DNA from: Hyphomonadaceae bacterium
GTDB taxonomy: Bacteria; Pseudomonadota; Alphaproteobacteria; Caulobacterales; Aquidulcibacteraceae
DNA length: 5,456 nucleotides
Direction: 5' to 3'
Assembly: GCA_003526465.1 (NCBI GenBank)
Contig: DPWD01000261.1
Location: 1,415-6,870 of the forward strand
The translations under genes were made by a program, and so were the position numbers. Positions 4,545 to 5,456 of the stretch are shown one piece after another (positions within the stretch are counted from its first letter, which is position 1; each line of letters begins with the position of its first letter). A model generated the notes under the pieces. That model worked only from the letters and a program-made list of their open reading frames with translations, ran no database searches and had not been told where the DNA came from.

Positions 4545-5456
4545 ATGAAGCTAAAGACCCTAGGCATCGGCATCGGCGCTGTTCTCGGCCTCCTCATCCT
4601 CGTGGTGGCTTTGTTCTTTGTGTTCTTCCCGAAGGAACTCGCCGCGCGCGAAGCGGAGAAGCGCATCGAGGAAGCCACCGGGCGCGAGCTTACGCTTGGA
4701 GACAATATCGGCGTGTCCTTCTGGCCGGCGCTTGGCTTTTCGGTCGACCAAGCCGTGCTCTCCAATCCCGAGGAATTTGCCGGCGGCCAACCCTTCCTCG
4801 CCGCCGACCGCATCGTCTTCGCGGTGCGCGTGATGCCGCTCATCGCCGGGCGCGTCGAAGTGAAGGAGCTCATTCTCGACGGCGCGCGACTCAATCTGAT
4901 GGCGCGCGAGGACGGCGCGGCGAATTGGACCTTCCCCACCGAACAAAGCGCGCCGCAGCAGCAGACCACGCTTGAGGACTTACGTCTCGACGATGTCCGG
5001 CTGAACAATGCGGCGATCTCGTTCCAAGGCGCAGAGGGCGCGCCGATGGCGCTGGAAGACGTTGACGCAAGCCTCGCGCTTGAGTCGCTTGACAAGCCCG
5101 CCGCGCTCGAAGCCGCGTTCAATTATCGCGGCGAGCGTTTGGGAGTGACTGGCGAGATCGGTCTTCCGCGGGCGGTGCTGGAAAAGGGCGAGACCCCACT
5201 TAGCGCCCAGGTGCGCGCGAACCCGCTCAATGCCGAGTTCGACGGCGCCTTCAACGCCGCGACCGGCGCGCTCTCAGGGAGCCTCAACGCCAATGGCGGG
5301 AGCTTGCGGCGGCTGATGGCGTGGATGGGCTCGCCCATGGGCGAAGGCGGGGGTTTCGGGCCATTCCGGATCGCGGCGCAAATGGCGCACGCGGGGCAGG
5401 AGACCGCGCTCACCGATGCCGCGCTGACGCTCGATAGCATCACGGCGCGCGGCCGC
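4545..5456 (+). CDS. AsmA-family protein, 3' end beyond the window
   Basis: The frame is open for 304 codons to the last base with no stop, so only the N-terminal part is seen; family members commonly exceed 600 residues. A membrane anchor at about residues 7-28 (IGIGAVLGLLILVVALFFVF) is followed by the AsmA N-terminal domain. Typical elements are ATGRELTLG (44-52), FWPALGFSVDQAVLSNP (59-75), ADRIVFAVRVMPLIAGRVEV (87-106), LILDGARLNL (109-118), and a second layer, LEDLRLDDVRLNNAAISF (143-160). AsmA proteins sit in the inner membrane with a large periplasmic beta-rich part. They are linked to outer-membrane assembly and, with relatives YhdP and TamB, to phospholipid transport between membranes. 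The long antisense open frame over this gene is Ser/Arg-rich and not credible. The gene is divergent from the 140-residue membrane protein gene. Confidence 0.9.
   Translation, partial: MKLKTLGIGIGAVLGLLILVVALFFVFFPKELAAREAEKRIEEATGRELTLGDNIGVSFWPALGFSVDQAVLSNPEEFAGGQPFLAADRIVFAVRVMPLIAGRVEVKELILDGARLNLMAREDGAANWTFPTEQSAPQQQTTLEDLRLDDVRLNNAAISFQGAEGAPMALEDVDASLALESLDKPAALEAAFNYRGERLGVTGEIGLPRAVLEKGETPLSAQVRANPLNAEFDGAFNAATGALSGSLNANGGSLRRLMAWMGSPMGEGGGFGPFRIAAQMAHAGQETALTDAALTLDSITARGR

Noticed and set aside
4283..5122. 279-codon open frame on the minus strand
   Set aside because: It covers the AsmA-family gene on the opposite strand. Its product is Ser/Arg-rich without domain features, while the plus strand has a membrane anchor, a ribosome binding site and clear AsmA blocks.

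Overview
The window is GC-rich and looks like chromosomal DNA of an alphaproteobacterium, probably from the Caulobacterales/Hyphomonadaceae or Rhizobiales side. The basis is an alphaproteobacterial-type SdhB N-terminus, codons ending in G or C, and short dispersed palindromes after gene ends. The genus is not determined. I see no rRNA, tRNA, CRISPR array, transposase or phage gene.

Layout. (1) Bases 1-20 hold the cut edge of a GC-rich palindromic repeat. Bases 138-1067 (+) encode a lysophospholipid acyltransferase-like protein. (2) A two-hairpin repeat at 1095-1141 separates this gene from a convergent block on the minus strand. (3) In transcription order the minus-strand block is: a 140-residue three-helix membrane protein (4286-3864), a CreD-family inner membrane protein (3832-2414), the iron-sulfur subunit of succinate dehydrogenase, sdhB (2368-1586), a second copy of the two-hairpin repeat (1582-1535), and a 61-residue membrane protein with an FtsH-like transmembrane segment (1389-1204). 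Spacings of 31 and 45 nt suggest that the first three genes may be co-transcribed. (4) A 258-nt divergent intergenic region (4287-4544) contains a nested palindromic element of about 140 bp. (5) From 4545 (+) to the window edge runs an AsmA-family protein, cut off after 304 codons.

Function. Most of the genes act at or in the cell envelope: phospholipid acyl transfer, CreD envelope maintenance, AsmA-type lipid or outer-membrane homeostasis, and two small membrane proteins. sdhB is the only central-metabolism gene (TCA cycle and respiratory complex II), and it lies here without sdhC, sdhD or sdhA immediately upstream.

No defence, mobile or biosynthetic system is evident. The most informative observations are the two copies of the post-gene hairpin repeat, which differ by one compensatory base pair; the nested palindrome before the AsmA gene; the isolated sdhB; and the small FtsH-like membrane protein. 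Long open frames antisense to sdhB/creD and to the AsmA gene are best explained as by-products of high GC.
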